Assembly: GCF_041224595.1 (NCBI RefSeq)
Contig: NZ_JBGFGN010000157.1
Location: forward strand, 124,001-188,000
Length of the DNA stretch: 64,000 nucleotides
Direction: 5' to 3'
Source: Donghicola sp041224595
Lineage (GTDB): Bacteria; Pseudomonadota; Alphaproteobacteria; Rhodobacterales; Rhodobacteraceae
The notes under the pieces are model-generated. The model ran no database searches, was not told the origin of the DNA, and saw nothing but the letters and a program-made list of their open reading frames with translations. Position numbers and translations under genes: made by a program. This document shows positions 50,674 through 59,171 of this stretch, piece by piece; the first letter of the stretch is position 1; every line of letters begins with the position of its first letter.

Positions 50674-50751
50674 TGAATTTGGAAAACTTCCTCTGTTTCC
50701 GTCAGATTTGCAAGACTATGCTGCGCTCAACCACAATTCCGGGAGGATACG

Positions 50752-52251
50752 ATGCAAGAGCTTACCCACTACATCAACGGCGAGATGGTCAAAGGCACCT
50801 CGGGTCGTTTCACCGACGTCTACAACCCCGCCACTGGCGAAGTTCAGGCCAAAGTACCGCTGGCCACCATCGAAGAGCTGACCAAAGCCATCGACGATGC
50901 CGCCGAAGCGCAGGTTGCATGGGCCAACACCAACCCCCAGCGTCGCGCTCGCGTGATGATGAAGTTCGGTGCCCTGATCAACGAGCACATGGAAGAACTG
51001 GCCGAGCTGGTTTCCAAAGAGCACGGCAAAACCATCCCCGACGCCAAAGGCGACGTTCAGCGTGGTCTGGAAGTTGTCGAAGTCTGCATGGGCGCCCCCA
51101 GCATGCTGAAGGGCGAATACATGGACAACGGCGGGCCCGGCATTGACCTCTACGCAATGCGTCAGGCTCTGGGTGTCGTTGCTGGCATCACGCCCTTCAA
51201 CTTCCCCGCGATGATCCCCCTGTGGAAAATGGCCCCCGCAATTGCATGCGGCAACGCCATGATCCTCAAGCCCTCCGAGCGCTGCCCCTCGACCTCGCTG
51301 CGTCTGGCCGAACTGCTGACCGAAGCAGGCCTGCCCAAAGGCGTTCTGCAGGTCATCAACGGTGACAAAGAAGTCGTTGACGGCATCCTCGACAACGAGA
51401 CCATCCAGGCGGTTGGCTTCGTGGGCTCGACCCCGATCGCGCAGTACATCTATGGCCGCGCAGCGACCAACGGCAAGCGCGCTCAGTGCTTTGGCGGTGC
51501 GAAGAACCACATGATCATCATGCCCGACGCGGACATGGACAAAGCGGCTGACGCTCTGATCGGTGCAGGCTACGGCGCGGCTGGCGAACGCTGCATGGCG
51601 ATCTCGGTGGCTGTTCCTGTCGGTCAGGAAACCGCTGACAAGCTGATCGAGAAGCTGGTCCCCCGCATCGAAAAGCTGAAAGTCGGGCCCTACACCGCAG
51701 GCGACGACGTGGACTACGGCCCCGTTATCACCGCTGCTTCGAAAGAGCGTATCAACAAGCTGATCACCTCGGGCGTGGAGCAAGGCGCAGATCTGGTCAT
51801 CGACGGCCGTGACTTCAGCCTGCAAGGCTACGAGAACGGCTTCTTCTGTGGCCCCTCGCTGTTCGACAACGTGACCCCGGACATGGAGATCTACAAAGAA
51901 GAGATCTTCGGCCCCGTGCTCTCGACCGTCCGCACCGAGAACTACGAAGAAGCGCTCGACCTGATCATGACCAACAACTACGGCAACGGCACTGCGATCT
52001 ACACCGCGGACGGCGACACCGCCCGTGACTTCGCACACCGCGTCAACGTCGGCATGGTCGGCATCAACTTCCCGATCCCCGTTCCGCTGTCCTACTTCTC
52101 GTTCGGCGGTTGGAAGAAGTCGGCCTTCGGCGACCTGAACCAGTACGGCCCCGACGCGTTCAAGTTCTACACCAAGACCAAAACCGTCACCGCACGCTGG
52201 TTCTCGGGCATCAAAGACGGTGCCGCGCTGAACTTCAAAGCGATGGACTAA
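50752..52251 (+). CDS. mmsA: Methylmalonate-semialdehyde dehydrogenase (CoA-acylating)
   Basis: 499 residues. MmsA oxidises methylmalonate or malonate semialdehyde to propionyl-CoA or acetyl-CoA in valine, myo-inositol and beta-alanine breakdown. The catalytic cysteine is in GAAGERCMAISVAV (about residue 284). The N-terminal ITPFNFPAMIPLWKMAPAIACGNAMILKPSE (about 146-176) is the conserved NAD pocket and GFVGSTPIAQYIY is the following loop. A GGGAGGATACG site precedes the start. A strong bidirectional terminator follows. A lysR gene is divergent. Confidence 0.95.
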   Translation: MQELTHYINGEMVKGTSGRFTDVYNPATGEVQAKVPLATIEELTKAIDDAAEAQVAWANTNPQRRARVMMKFGALINEHMEELAELVSKEHGKTIPDAKGDVQRGLEVVEVCMGAPSMLKGEYMDNGGPGIDLYAMRQALGVVAGITPFNFPAMIPLWKMAPAIACGNAMILKPSERCPSTSLRLAELLTEAGLPKGVLQVINGDKEVVDGILDNETIQAVGFVGSTPIAQYIYGRAATNGKRAQCFGGAKNHMIIMPDADMDKAADALIGAGYGAAGERCMAISVAVPVGQETADKLIEKLVPRIEKLKVGPYTAGDDVDYGPVITAASKERINKLITSGVEQGADLVIDGRDFSLQGYENGFFCGPSLFDNVTPDMEIYKEEIFGPVLSTVRTENYEEALDLIMTNNYGNGTAIYTADGDTARDFAHRVNVGMVGINFPIPVPLSYFSFGGWKKSAFGDLNQYGPDAFKFYTKTKTVTARWFSGIKDGAALNFKAMD

Positions 52252-52271
52252 GGCTCGGCCTAGCAAAATAG

Positions 52272-52304
52272 AAAACCCCGCCAGAGCAATCTGGCGGGGT
52301 TTTT
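52272..52304. terminator. Bidirectional terminator between mmsA and the pse operon
   Basis: A 14-bp stem AAAACCCCGCCAGA/TCTGGCGGGGTTTT around GCAA (52272-52285, 52290-52303), ending with T and A runs in both directions. It ends mmsA and the pse operon. Confidence 0.94.
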
Positions 52305-52327
52305 CATTGGCAGTTCCAGCGTCAAAC

Positions 52328-53377
52328 TCAGAGCTTTAGGTTTTCCAACTTCACTGGCGTGTTGGCTTCGACGGCCTCGACCACTGTCGCTCCGATGACC
52401 TGATCCAGATGCTTGGGGGCTGCGCCATAGCCGGGACGTACACTGCGGACAGCATCGGCTGCAACCGTACCGCCCGCTGGGATATCTTTGACAAAGTAGA
52501 GAGACCGGCGGAACTTCACATTTCCGAGCTCGCTCGACTTACGTCCGTAGTCCACACGGCCAAGCGCTTCCCACGCGGTTTTTGCACCGGTGCAGAGCGC
52601 CTCTAACTCATGTGGTTCAAGAGAGAAGCTATCGTCTGGACCGCCGCCGTTGCGATCCAGCGTCACATGCTTTTCGACCACACAGGCCCCCAGAGCCACT
52701 GCAGTCAGCGCCGTCGTGTTGTCAAGCGTATGATCGGACAATCCCGTGAGCGTCCCATAGCGGGCGGCCATGTCCGGCAAGGTACGCAGATTGTAGTCCG
52801 ACGCAGGCGCCGGATAACCCGAGACGCAATGTAAAACGACAAGCTCGTTGCAGCCTGCCCCGCGTGCGGCATCCACGGCTTCGGCAATCTCTTCGGCGTC
52901 GGCCATGCCCGTGGACATGATCATCGGCTTGCCGGTTTGAGCGACGTAGCGGATCAGCGGCAAATCGACCAATTCGAAGCTCGCAATTTTATAGGCGGGC
53001 GCGTTTAGATCCTCGAGCAGATCAACCGCTGTGCTGTCAAAAGGCGAGCTGAACATCGTGATCCCCTCGGCCCGGGCATGATCGAACAGCGCCTTGTGCC
53101 AGTCCCACGGCGTATGCGCCCATTCGTACAGGTCGTACAGGGAATGGCCCGCCCACAAACCATCAGTGATCTGGAAATCAGGCCGATCCGACTTCAGGGT
53201 GATCGTGTCCGCCCGATACGTCTGGATCTTGATCGCATCCGCGCCCGAGGCCTTGGCCTTGGTTATGATTTCGAGCGCCTTGTTCAGATCGCCATTATGG
53301 TTCGCCGACAACTCGGCGATGATATAAGGCGGGTGGTCAGGACCGATCGCACGGCCATCAATCTTAATCTCAGTCAT
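52328..53377 (-). CDS. pseI: Pseudaminic acid synthase
   Basis: 349 residues from the ATG at 53377, which overlaps the pseG-pseH stop (53374-53377); a much longer frame is an antisense extension. PseI condenses the 6-deoxy-hexose product of PseG with phosphoenolpyruvate to give pseudaminic acid. NeuB-type barrel marks are AELSANHNGDLNKALEIITKAKASGADAIKIQTY (about 20-53) and SPFDSTAVDLLEDLNAPAYKIASFEL (about 107-132). The C-terminal SAF antifreeze-like domain (about 285-349) follows FRRSLYFVKDIPAGG. It is the last gene of the operon, before a strong terminator. Confidence 0.93.
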   Translation of the reverse strand: MTEIKIDGRAIGPDHPPYIIAELSANHNGDLNKALEIITKAKASGADAIKIQTYRADTITLKSDRPDFQITDGLWAGHSLYDLYEWAHTPWDWHKALFDHARAEGITMFSSPFDSTAVDLLEDLNAPAYKIASFELVDLPLIRYVAQTGKPMIMSTGMADAEEIAEAVDAARGAGCNELVVLHCVSGYPAPASDYNLRTLPDMAARYGTLTGLSDHTLDNTTALTAVALGACVVEKHVTLDRNGGGPDDSFSLEPHELEALCTGAKTAWEALGRVDYGRKSSELGNVKFRRSLYFVKDIPAGGTVAADAVRSVRPGYGAAPKHLDQVIGATVVEAVEANTPVKLENLKL

Positions 53378-54930
53378 GTCCTTGCCTGTACTTTGCGCTG
53401 ATAGACATTGAAACCTTCGTTCATACCGGTCCGCGCATATCCTGCCTTTTCGAATACTTTCGCAGAGGCGTGGTTGTCCGGATGAATTTCTGCATCCAGA
53501 TAGGTCAGCTTTAGGCCAGACGCTATCGCCTCTGCCAGCACAAGACCAGAGAGACCGATCCCTCGTCCACGCGCATCCTCGGCCAGACAAAGGCTGACGA
53601 AAGCACGATCCGCATTGGTCAAATCCAGCCGAACATAGCCGAGCGGCAAGGCCCCTTGTTCAAGCACCCAAAACCGAGTCGTTTGCGCGCGCAGGGCTCG
53701 CTGAAACCAGTTCCAGTGGTCCGGGTAGGGCGGCTCTTGCTGGCTGCGGTAGTATCGGTTTGCGCCGCCCTCGCGCCGCCACTCCCAGACACGGCGGGCA
53801 TCTTCTTGGGTGGCAGTACGAAGGCTCACGTCAGCCTGCACCAACTCTCGCACCAAACGGGCTGTGCCGTCTCCATCGCAGATGCCTGCTGCTACTTCTG
53901 ACATCCTAGCAAGCGCGTCCGGCTCCGAAAGGCGGTCCAGAGCGTGTGCCAGCGCGTCTTGCCAATGCTCTGAAGTTTCATCTCCCAAAAGAATGGCAGC
54001 ACCAGTTTGCCCCAAGGCTTGGGCCGCGGGGATTTGATTGGCCGCAATTGTCAGCATCAAAGTCGGGAGTCCAAGGGCACATCTCTCCCATGTCGTGCCA
54101 CCAACTGCACCGATAGCAAGGTCTGCCTCGACCATGCGGTGGCCCATGTCCGTGACATCGCAGGCGATCTCAAGGGGAAACGGGAATCTGCCAGCGTTCG
54201 CGGCCAGTGCATCAAGGTGTGGCGCTTGCCTCCCTAGAACTACGGAAACCTCTAGACTTGCCGCATTTTTCCATGCACCGAGTGCCTCCAGAATGCGGCC
54301 CGTTGCATTGTGCTGGTCCACGCCGCCCATCGCAATCAGCACCTTTGTCAAAGTACGATCACACCGAGACACCAGCGCTTCAGCGCGTTGTGCCGCAAAT
54401 TCCGGGCGCAGTTGCGCGTATTTGGGCCCGATCAGACGTGTCACGTGATCAGCCAACAAGGCGTCATAGTCAGAACCCATGGTGCCCAAATTCTGATCCA
54501 ACAGCACATCGCAATCATGCGCACGATCTGCCAGATCATCCCAGACCATGATCCGCTCAACATAGGGACGCATCGCCGACTGCCAGTTCCGATCAAAGGC
54601 ATAGTGATCCATGATCAGCCAATCGACAGCATGGTCTTTCAGCGCCGCCGCACAATCCTGTGCATCCTGTTCCCAAGACACTTTAGCCCAGCGTGCATGA
54701 GCCGGCCCGCCCGCCGGTAGATCTGCATCCACTGGCGCGGGCAAAAGGTGGCAAGAAAACCCTTCGGAACGGATGCGATCACAGAGGCTCCCCTCGAGAT
54801 CGCGGCTCAGGAAGAGACACTCTGCCCCCGCTTCACGCAATGCCTTGGCCAAAGTCAGACACCGCACCACGTGACCAGATCCAATTTCCAAGGATGCGTC
54901 TGCGCGGAATGCGATCAAAGCTGTCGCCAT
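53374..54930 (-). CDS. pseG: Fused PseG hydrolase and PseH-type acetyltransferase
   Basis: 518 residues from the ATG at 54930 with GGAGG upstream. Residues 1-360 are PseG (UDP-2,4-diacetamido-2,4,6-trideoxy-beta-L-altrose hydrolase), with the GT-B-like start FRADASLEIGSGHVVRCLTLAKALREAG and GAVGGTTWERCALGLPTL (about 272-289). From about 366 to the end a GNAT domain follows, with ARGRGIGLSGLVL (about 453-465) in the acetyl-CoA loop and HPDNHASAKVFEKAGY near the end. This fits PseH, which N-acetylates the 4-amino group. In most pse clusters pseG and pseH are separate, so this is a fusion that would chain two consecutive steps. Both parts look intact. Confidence 0.9.
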   Translation of the reverse strand: MATALIAFRADASLEIGSGHVVRCLTLAKALREAGAECLFLSRDLEGSLCDRIRSEGFSCHLLPAPVDADLPAGGPAHARWAKVSWEQDAQDCAAALKDHAVDWLIMDHYAFDRNWQSAMRPYVERIMVWDDLADRAHDCDVLLDQNLGTMGSDYDALLADHVTRLIGPKYAQLRPEFAAQRAEALVSRCDRTLTKVLIAMGGVDQHNATGRILEALGAWKNAASLEVSVVLGRQAPHLDALAANAGRFPFPLEIACDVTDMGHRMVEADLAIGAVGGTTWERCALGLPTLMLTIAANQIPAAQALGQTGAAILLGDETSEHWQDALAHALDRLSEPDALARMSEVAAGICDGDGTARLVRELVQADVSLRTATQEDARRVWEWRREGGANRYYRSQQEPPYPDHWNWFQRALRAQTTRFWVLEQGALPLGYVRLDLTNADRAFVSLCLAEDARGRGIGLSGLVLAEAIASGLKLTYLDAEIHPDNHASAKVFEKAGYARTGMNEGFNVYQRKVQART

Positions 54931-54981
54931 GGAGCCTCCAAACACGAATGCGCCTTAGCAAGGACGCCGTCTTTTTGTGAT

Positions 54982-55677
54982 TTAATGATCAGCAGCCTGT
55001 GCATCCAGAGCACGCTTCAGATACTCTGCCCGGATCCAGTCTTCGGTCGTATCGATATCCTGAACCCTGTGACGCGGCAGTGCGACCCCGTGCGCGCCCT
55101 GCTCGAATACACCACGCCCGCTTTGCCATGTTTCCACGGTGGCCCAATAGAACTGCCCGGCGTCATGCCAAGCCTCTTCGAGGTCTTGACTGCGGGTCTG
55201 CATCGTCGAGGCATCGAACATTTGAACTGCGCCTCCCTCTGACCTGCGCAACGCGCGTTGGATCGGGAATGGAAAGGTTGTGACAGCCATCACGTAGCTT
55301 GCAGCTTGATCTCGCAGCGTAGCTAATCCTTGGGCGATATCGTCCGCCTCTACAAACGGCGCGGTAGCATAAAGACAGCACACAGGCGTTTCCGCCGCGA
55401 GCGCAAGCCGCTCAGTCGCATCCGCGATCACAGGGACCGTCGGCGCGTGATCGTCCGAAAGCACCGCGTCCCGCCGAAACGGAACGTCGGCCCCATAGCT
55501 TTGTGCGATCTGTGCGATCTGGTCGTCATCGGTGCTGACCACGATCTGGTCAAAGACGCCTGACGCTTGCGCCGCTTTGATCGACCACGCAATCATGGGC
55601 TGGCCGCAGAAGGGCTTGATGTTCTTGTGGGGAATACGCTTGGACCCGCCACGGGCGGGAATGACGCAAACCGCCAT
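54982..55677 (-). CDS. pseF: Pseudaminic acid cytidylyltransferase
   Basis: 231 residues from the ATG at 55677, which shares one base with the pseC stop; the longer frame is a shadow. PseF activates pseudaminic acid to the CMP-sugar. The nucleotide motif CVIPARGGSKRIPHKNI (about 4-20) and VSTDDDQIAQIAQ (about 44-56) are conserved, and the CMP-binding region contains LYATAPFVEADDI. Residues FYWATVETWQSG near 165 are in line with PseF rather than sialic-acid NeuA, though the families are close. It is the third gene of the operon. Confidence 0.92.
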   Translation of the reverse strand: MAVCVIPARGGSKRIPHKNIKPFCGQPMIAWSIKAAQASGVFDQIVVSTDDDQIAQIAQSYGADVPFRRDAVLSDDHAPTVPVIADATERLALAAETPVCCLYATAPFVEADDIAQGLATLRDQAASYVMAVTTFPFPIQRALRRSEGGAVQMFDASTMQTRSQDLEEAWHDAGQFYWATVETWQSGRGVFEQGAHGVALPRHRVQDIDTTEDWIRAEYLKRALDAQAADH

Positions 55678-56825
55678 CAGGCCAACGCCTCGTTTAGGAC
55701 GCGCACCACTTCGTTTTGGTCCTCGTCGGTCAGGCCGGCGTAGAGGGGGATCGAAATGGCCCGCGCATAATAGTCCTCGGACACAGGGAAATCCCCGATA
55801 TTGTTGCCTAGATCGCGGTAATAGGGCTGCGTGTGCACGGGAATGTAGTGCAGGTTCACACCGATCCCGTGCGCGCGCAGATGTTCGAACACCGCCCTGT
55901 GCTGCGCGACATCGTCCAGACGGATCACATAGAGGTGCCACGCAGAACGCGCCCCTTCGATCCGGCCGGGAGTTTTCAGCGGCAGATCCGCCAGCAAGGC
56001 ATCATAGCGATCGGCCAGCGCATTGCGGCGATCAATGAACTGGTCCAATCGGGCCATCTGAGACAGACCCAGCGCGGCCTGCATTTCGGTCATCCGGTAG
56101 TTCCATCCCAGATCGACCTGCTGATAGTACCAAGGGCCGTCCGACTCATGGGTCATCAGCGCAGGATCGCGGGTCACACCATGGCTGCGCAGCAGGCCCA
56201 TGCGTTCGGCCAGAACGGGATCGTTCGTGGTGGCCAAGCCGCCCTCAGCGGTGGTGATGATCTTGACTGGATGGAAGCTGAAAACCGTGATGTCGGAATG
56301 CGCGCAGGCGCCAACCTTGTCTTCGCCATAGCTCGCACCGATGGCGTGGCTCGCGTCCTCAATGATCTTGATCCCGTATTTACGGGCCAGAGCCGCAATT
56401 TCTTCGGCACGAGTGGACTGGCCGCACATGTGGACGGGCACGATGACCTTGGGCAACCGACCAGCAGCTTCTGCCGCCTCCAATTTCGCCGCTAAAGCAT
56501 CGGGACACATGTTGAAGGTATCCGCGTCGATATCAACGAAATCCACATCCGCACCGCAGTAGCGCCCGCAATTGGCCGACGCGACAAAGGTGATGGGGCT
56601 CGTCCACATCAGATCGCCCTCGCCCAATCCCAGCGCCTTGACTGCGATATGCAGCGCCGAGGTTGCCGAGTTCACAGCCACCCCGAATTTCGCGCCAACA
56701 TAGTCCGCAATGGCCTGTTCAAAGGCCGGAACCGCCGGCCCTTGGGTCAGGAAATCGGACTTCAGGACATCGACCACTGCGTCGATATCGGCCTGCGAAA
56801 TATCCTGACGGCCATAGGGGATCAT
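55677..56825 (-). CDS. pseC: UDP-4-amino-4,6-dideoxy-beta-L-AltNAc transaminase
   Basis: 382 residues from the ATG at 56825, which shares a base with the pseB stop (TAATG). A DegT/DnrJ/EryC1 aminotransferase that transfers an amino group to the 4-keto sugar from PseB. Marks: FGVAVNSATSALHIAVKALGLGEGD (about 47-71), PITFVASANCGRYCGADVDFVDID, HMCGQSTRAEEIAALARKYGIKIIEDASHAIGA and the PLP lysine in FSFHPVKIITTAEGG (about 183). All are intact and the length is normal. Confidence 0.94.
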   Translation of the reverse strand: MIPYGRQDISQADIDAVVDVLKSDFLTQGPAVPAFEQAIADYVGAKFGVAVNSATSALHIAVKALGLGEGDLMWTSPITFVASANCGRYCGADVDFVDIDADTFNMCPDALAAKLEAAEAAGRLPKVIVPVHMCGQSTRAEEIAALARKYGIKIIEDASHAIGASYGEDKVGACAHSDITVFSFHPVKIITTAEGGLATTNDPVLAERMGLLRSHGVTRDPALMTHESDGPWYYQQVDLGWNYRMTEMQAALGLSQMARLDQFIDRRNALADRYDALLADLPLKTPGRIEGARSAWHLYVIRLDDVAQHRAVFEHLRAHGIGVNLHYIPVHTQPYYRDLGNNIGDFPVSEDYYARAISIPLYAGLTDEDQNEVVRVLNEALA

Positions 56826-57823
56826 TAGATCGCTCCGATCTTTTCGCGGTTGGCGTCGATCCAAGCTTGCAGCGCATCGTCCGTCATCCAGTCGTTGTTG
56901 TTGTCACTGGAGTAGACAAAGTCCTCTGCCACGCGGACGCCATCCTTGATGCGCGCACTGTCGGTGCCCCAGTTGTTCAGGTTCGGCAGAATCTTGAAGT
57001 GCTCATCATATTCGTAGGTGAACATCGCATCTTCGGCACCGACCATCTGTTCATGAATTTTCTCGCCGGGACGGATGCCAATGATCTCTTGGCTGGCCTC
57101 GGGCGCAATCACACGAGCCACGTCGGTCACCTTCATAGAGGGGATCTTCTTCACATAAATTTCGCCGCCGATCATGTCTTCGAACGCGTGCCAGACCAGT
57201 TCAACGCCCTGCTCAAGGGAGATCATAAAACGGGTCATGCGGGGATCAGTGATCGGCAGAACGCCCTTGTCCTTGATCGACATGAAGAACGGAATCACCG
57301 AGCCGCGCGAGCCCATGACGTTGCCATAACGCACAACCGAGAACGCGGTGTCGTGGCCGCCGGCATAGGCATTGCCCGACACGAACAGCTTGTCCGACGC
57401 CAGTTTTGAGGCGCCATAAAGGTTGATCGGGCTCGACGCCTTGTCGGTGGACAGGGCGACCACGCCTTTGACCTTTTTGTCGATCGCGGCATCGATCACG
57501 TTCATCGCGCCGTTTACGTTGGTCTTGATGCATTCGAACGGGTTGTATTCGGCCGTCGGCACGATCTTGGTCGCGGCCGCGTGGACAACGTAATCCACAC
57601 CGTCAAATGCGCGGTACATCCGTTCACGATCACGGACATCGCCAATAAAGAAGCGGACGCGTGGATCGTTCTGGAACAGCTTGGCCATTTCCCACTGCTT
57701 CATCTCGTCTCGCGAGTAGATGATGACCTTTTTGGGGTTGTAGCGTTCCAGTGTCATCGGAACAAAGGCATGCCCGAAAGAGCCCGTACCGCCTGTCACC
57801 AGAATTGTCTTGTTCTCGAACAT
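56825..57823 (-). CDS. pseB: UDP-N-acetylglucosamine 4,6-dehydratase (inverting)
   Basis: 332 residues. PseB makes UDP-4-keto-6-deoxy-L-IdoNAc from UDP-GlcNAc, the first step of pseudaminic acid synthesis. It is an extended short-chain dehydrogenase: LVTGGTGSFGHAFVP (about 8-22) binds NADP. A conserved STDKASSPINLYGASKLASDKLF (about 124-146) holds the YxxxK motif in this FlaA1/PseB branch. It is the first gene of the minus-strand pse operon. The 118-base gap to the divergent glycosyltransferase-like gene holds both promoters. Confidence 0.95.
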   Translation of the reverse strand: MFENKTILVTGGTGSFGHAFVPMTLERYNPKKVIIYSRDEMKQWEMAKLFQNDPRVRFFIGDVRDRERMYRAFDGVDYVVHAAATKIVPTAEYNPFECIKTNVNGAMNVIDAAIDKKVKGVVALSTDKASSPINLYGASKLASDKLFVSGNAYAGGHDTAFSVVRYGNVMGSRGSVIPFFMSIKDKGVLPITDPRMTRFMISLEQGVELVWHAFEDMIGGEIYVKKIPSMKVTDVARVIAPEASQEIIGIRPGEKIHEQMVGAEDAMFTYEYDEHFKILPNLNNWGTDSARIKDGVRVAEDFVYSSDNNNDWMTDDALQAWIDANREKIGAI

Positions 57824-57941
57824 GGCTCAACCCGTTCCTTACTTTTCTTACGCTTAAGCTCAGCGATTATCAGTCTGCACCTCTTCAATCCAGTGGCTTT
57901 TTCCCATAGGCTCAGCGGAAAATTACCGAAGCAGTGTCCGG

Positions 57942-59171
57942 ATGTCCGCATCGTCTCCCCTCCCTCGCCATGACATCACGCGCCGGACACGGCCTGGGAC
58001 GCATCGCCGCGCGATGCTCTTGCTCGCGGCCCTTCGAGATCTGCGGCAGCGGAACAAATTACCCGCCAAAGGTGGGCTGTTGGAGAAGCCCAAACGATAT
58101 TCGGTCAAGGACATATGGCAGGTGGCGCAAAAACTGCGGCATGTGACATCGGACAAAATCGCGCCTGTGGGCGGTAAACGCCTTGCTCTTTTGGACTGCC
58201 CGAACCCGCATACCAAAGCTCGGTTGATCCGCGACACGATGATCAACGAAGGCTGCCCGCCGGACCTGATTAACTCGCCCGCACCAATGCTGAAAAAGGA
58301 CCGTCACGCACTGCGCCTGCGCGCATTGATAGGGATCATTTCCCTGCGTCCCTCGAGGCGCTGGCTAAGCAAAGACGAACTTGCTTTTTGCCTGGCGGTT
58401 TACCTGCATGAGCGCATGCTCAAGAAAGCCAGCGCGACCGTGATACATATTGGCGACCGGTCATCCCGGCGCAACGCGATGGCGGTCGGAGCAGCGTTCG
58501 CTGGGGTGCCTTCGGTGTATTGGCAACTTGGCTATCACGATGTGGCGATCCCCAACCTTGGCTACACCCATGCCGCCGTTTTGAACCAACCCGCCGAAGC
58601 CTGCGTGGCGGCCAATGGCACAGAGCCCCTGCGCCAGACGCCTGCCCCGATGCGCCCCGTTACACCGCCCACCGGATCGCAGAATATCGGTCTGACTATG
58701 AACGCGTTTGCAGGACCCGAGGTCGCGGACCTCTGCCGTGCTGTTTTGAGCATCTTTCCAGACGCGCGCCTGCACCTTCGGACCCACCCGCGCGTGGCAG
58801 ACCCAAATCTCGGGGATTTGCCGAGCCAAGCGACGGTCCGCCCAAGGGGCGAGCCACTCGAGGCATTTTGCCAAGACTGCGATATTGTACTGTGCGGCAA
58901 CTCCTCCGTTCAGATCGAGATGCTGCTTCTCGGCGTGCTGGTGATCCATATCCCTGGTCTCGATCAGCACGCGTTCGATCTGTACAAATATGTTGCTGAC
59001 GGCGTGACATACGGCACCGAAACGCTGTCCTCACGCAGCGTCGCCGACGCCGTCGCCTTCTACGCCCGCGAGGGATGGAGTGATCGGCTGATTGCCCATG
59101 TCGCAGCACCTGACATATCGCGACGCCCGATCCACGTTCTTTGGGCCTCAGAGGACACCGCATCCGCATGA
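57942..59171 (+). CDS. Unknown protein, glycosyltransferase-like, candidate CMP-pseudaminic acid transferase
   Basis: 409 residues; I do not recognise a family with confidence. The second half looks like a GT-B nucleotide-binding domain: HIGDRSSRRNAMAVGAAFAGVPSVY, then LHLRTHPRVAD (HP at 282-283), QDCDIVLCGNSSVQIEMLLLGV (SS at 321-322) and DQHAFDLYKYVADGVTYG. HP and SS motifs with this spacing are used by bacterial CMP-sialic-acid and Kdo transferases, and also by polyglycerol-phosphate transferases. The gene is divergent from the pse operon and heads the glycosyltransferase operon. The ATG at 57942 has no strong ribosome-binding site; 58014 is an alternative. Function is inferred, not shown. 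Confidence 0.6.
   Translation: MSASSPLPRHDITRRTRPGTHRRAMLLLAALRDLRQRNKLPAKGGLLEKPKRYSVKDIWQVAQKLRHVTSDKIAPVGGKRLALLDCPNPHTKARLIRDTMINEGCPPDLINSPAPMLKKDRHALRLRALIGIISLRPSRRWLSKDELAFCLAVYLHERMLKKASATVIHIGDRSSRRNAMAVGAAFAGVPSVYWQLGYHDVAIPNLGYTHAAVLNQPAEACVAANGTEPLRQTPAPMRPVTPPTGSQNIGLTMNAFAGPEVADLCRAVLSIFPDARLHLRTHPRVADPNLGDLPSQATVRPRGEPLEAFCQDCDIVLCGNSSVQIEMLLLGVLVIHIPGLDQHAFDLYKYVADGVTYGTETLSSRSVADAVAFYAREGWSDRLIAHVAAPDISRRPIHVLWASEDTASA

Noticed and set aside
54930..54945. Upstream GTG start for the PseG-PseH protein
   Set aside because: It would place the GGAGG ribosome-binding site inside the coding sequence. The ATG at 54930 is preceded by it at the normal distance.
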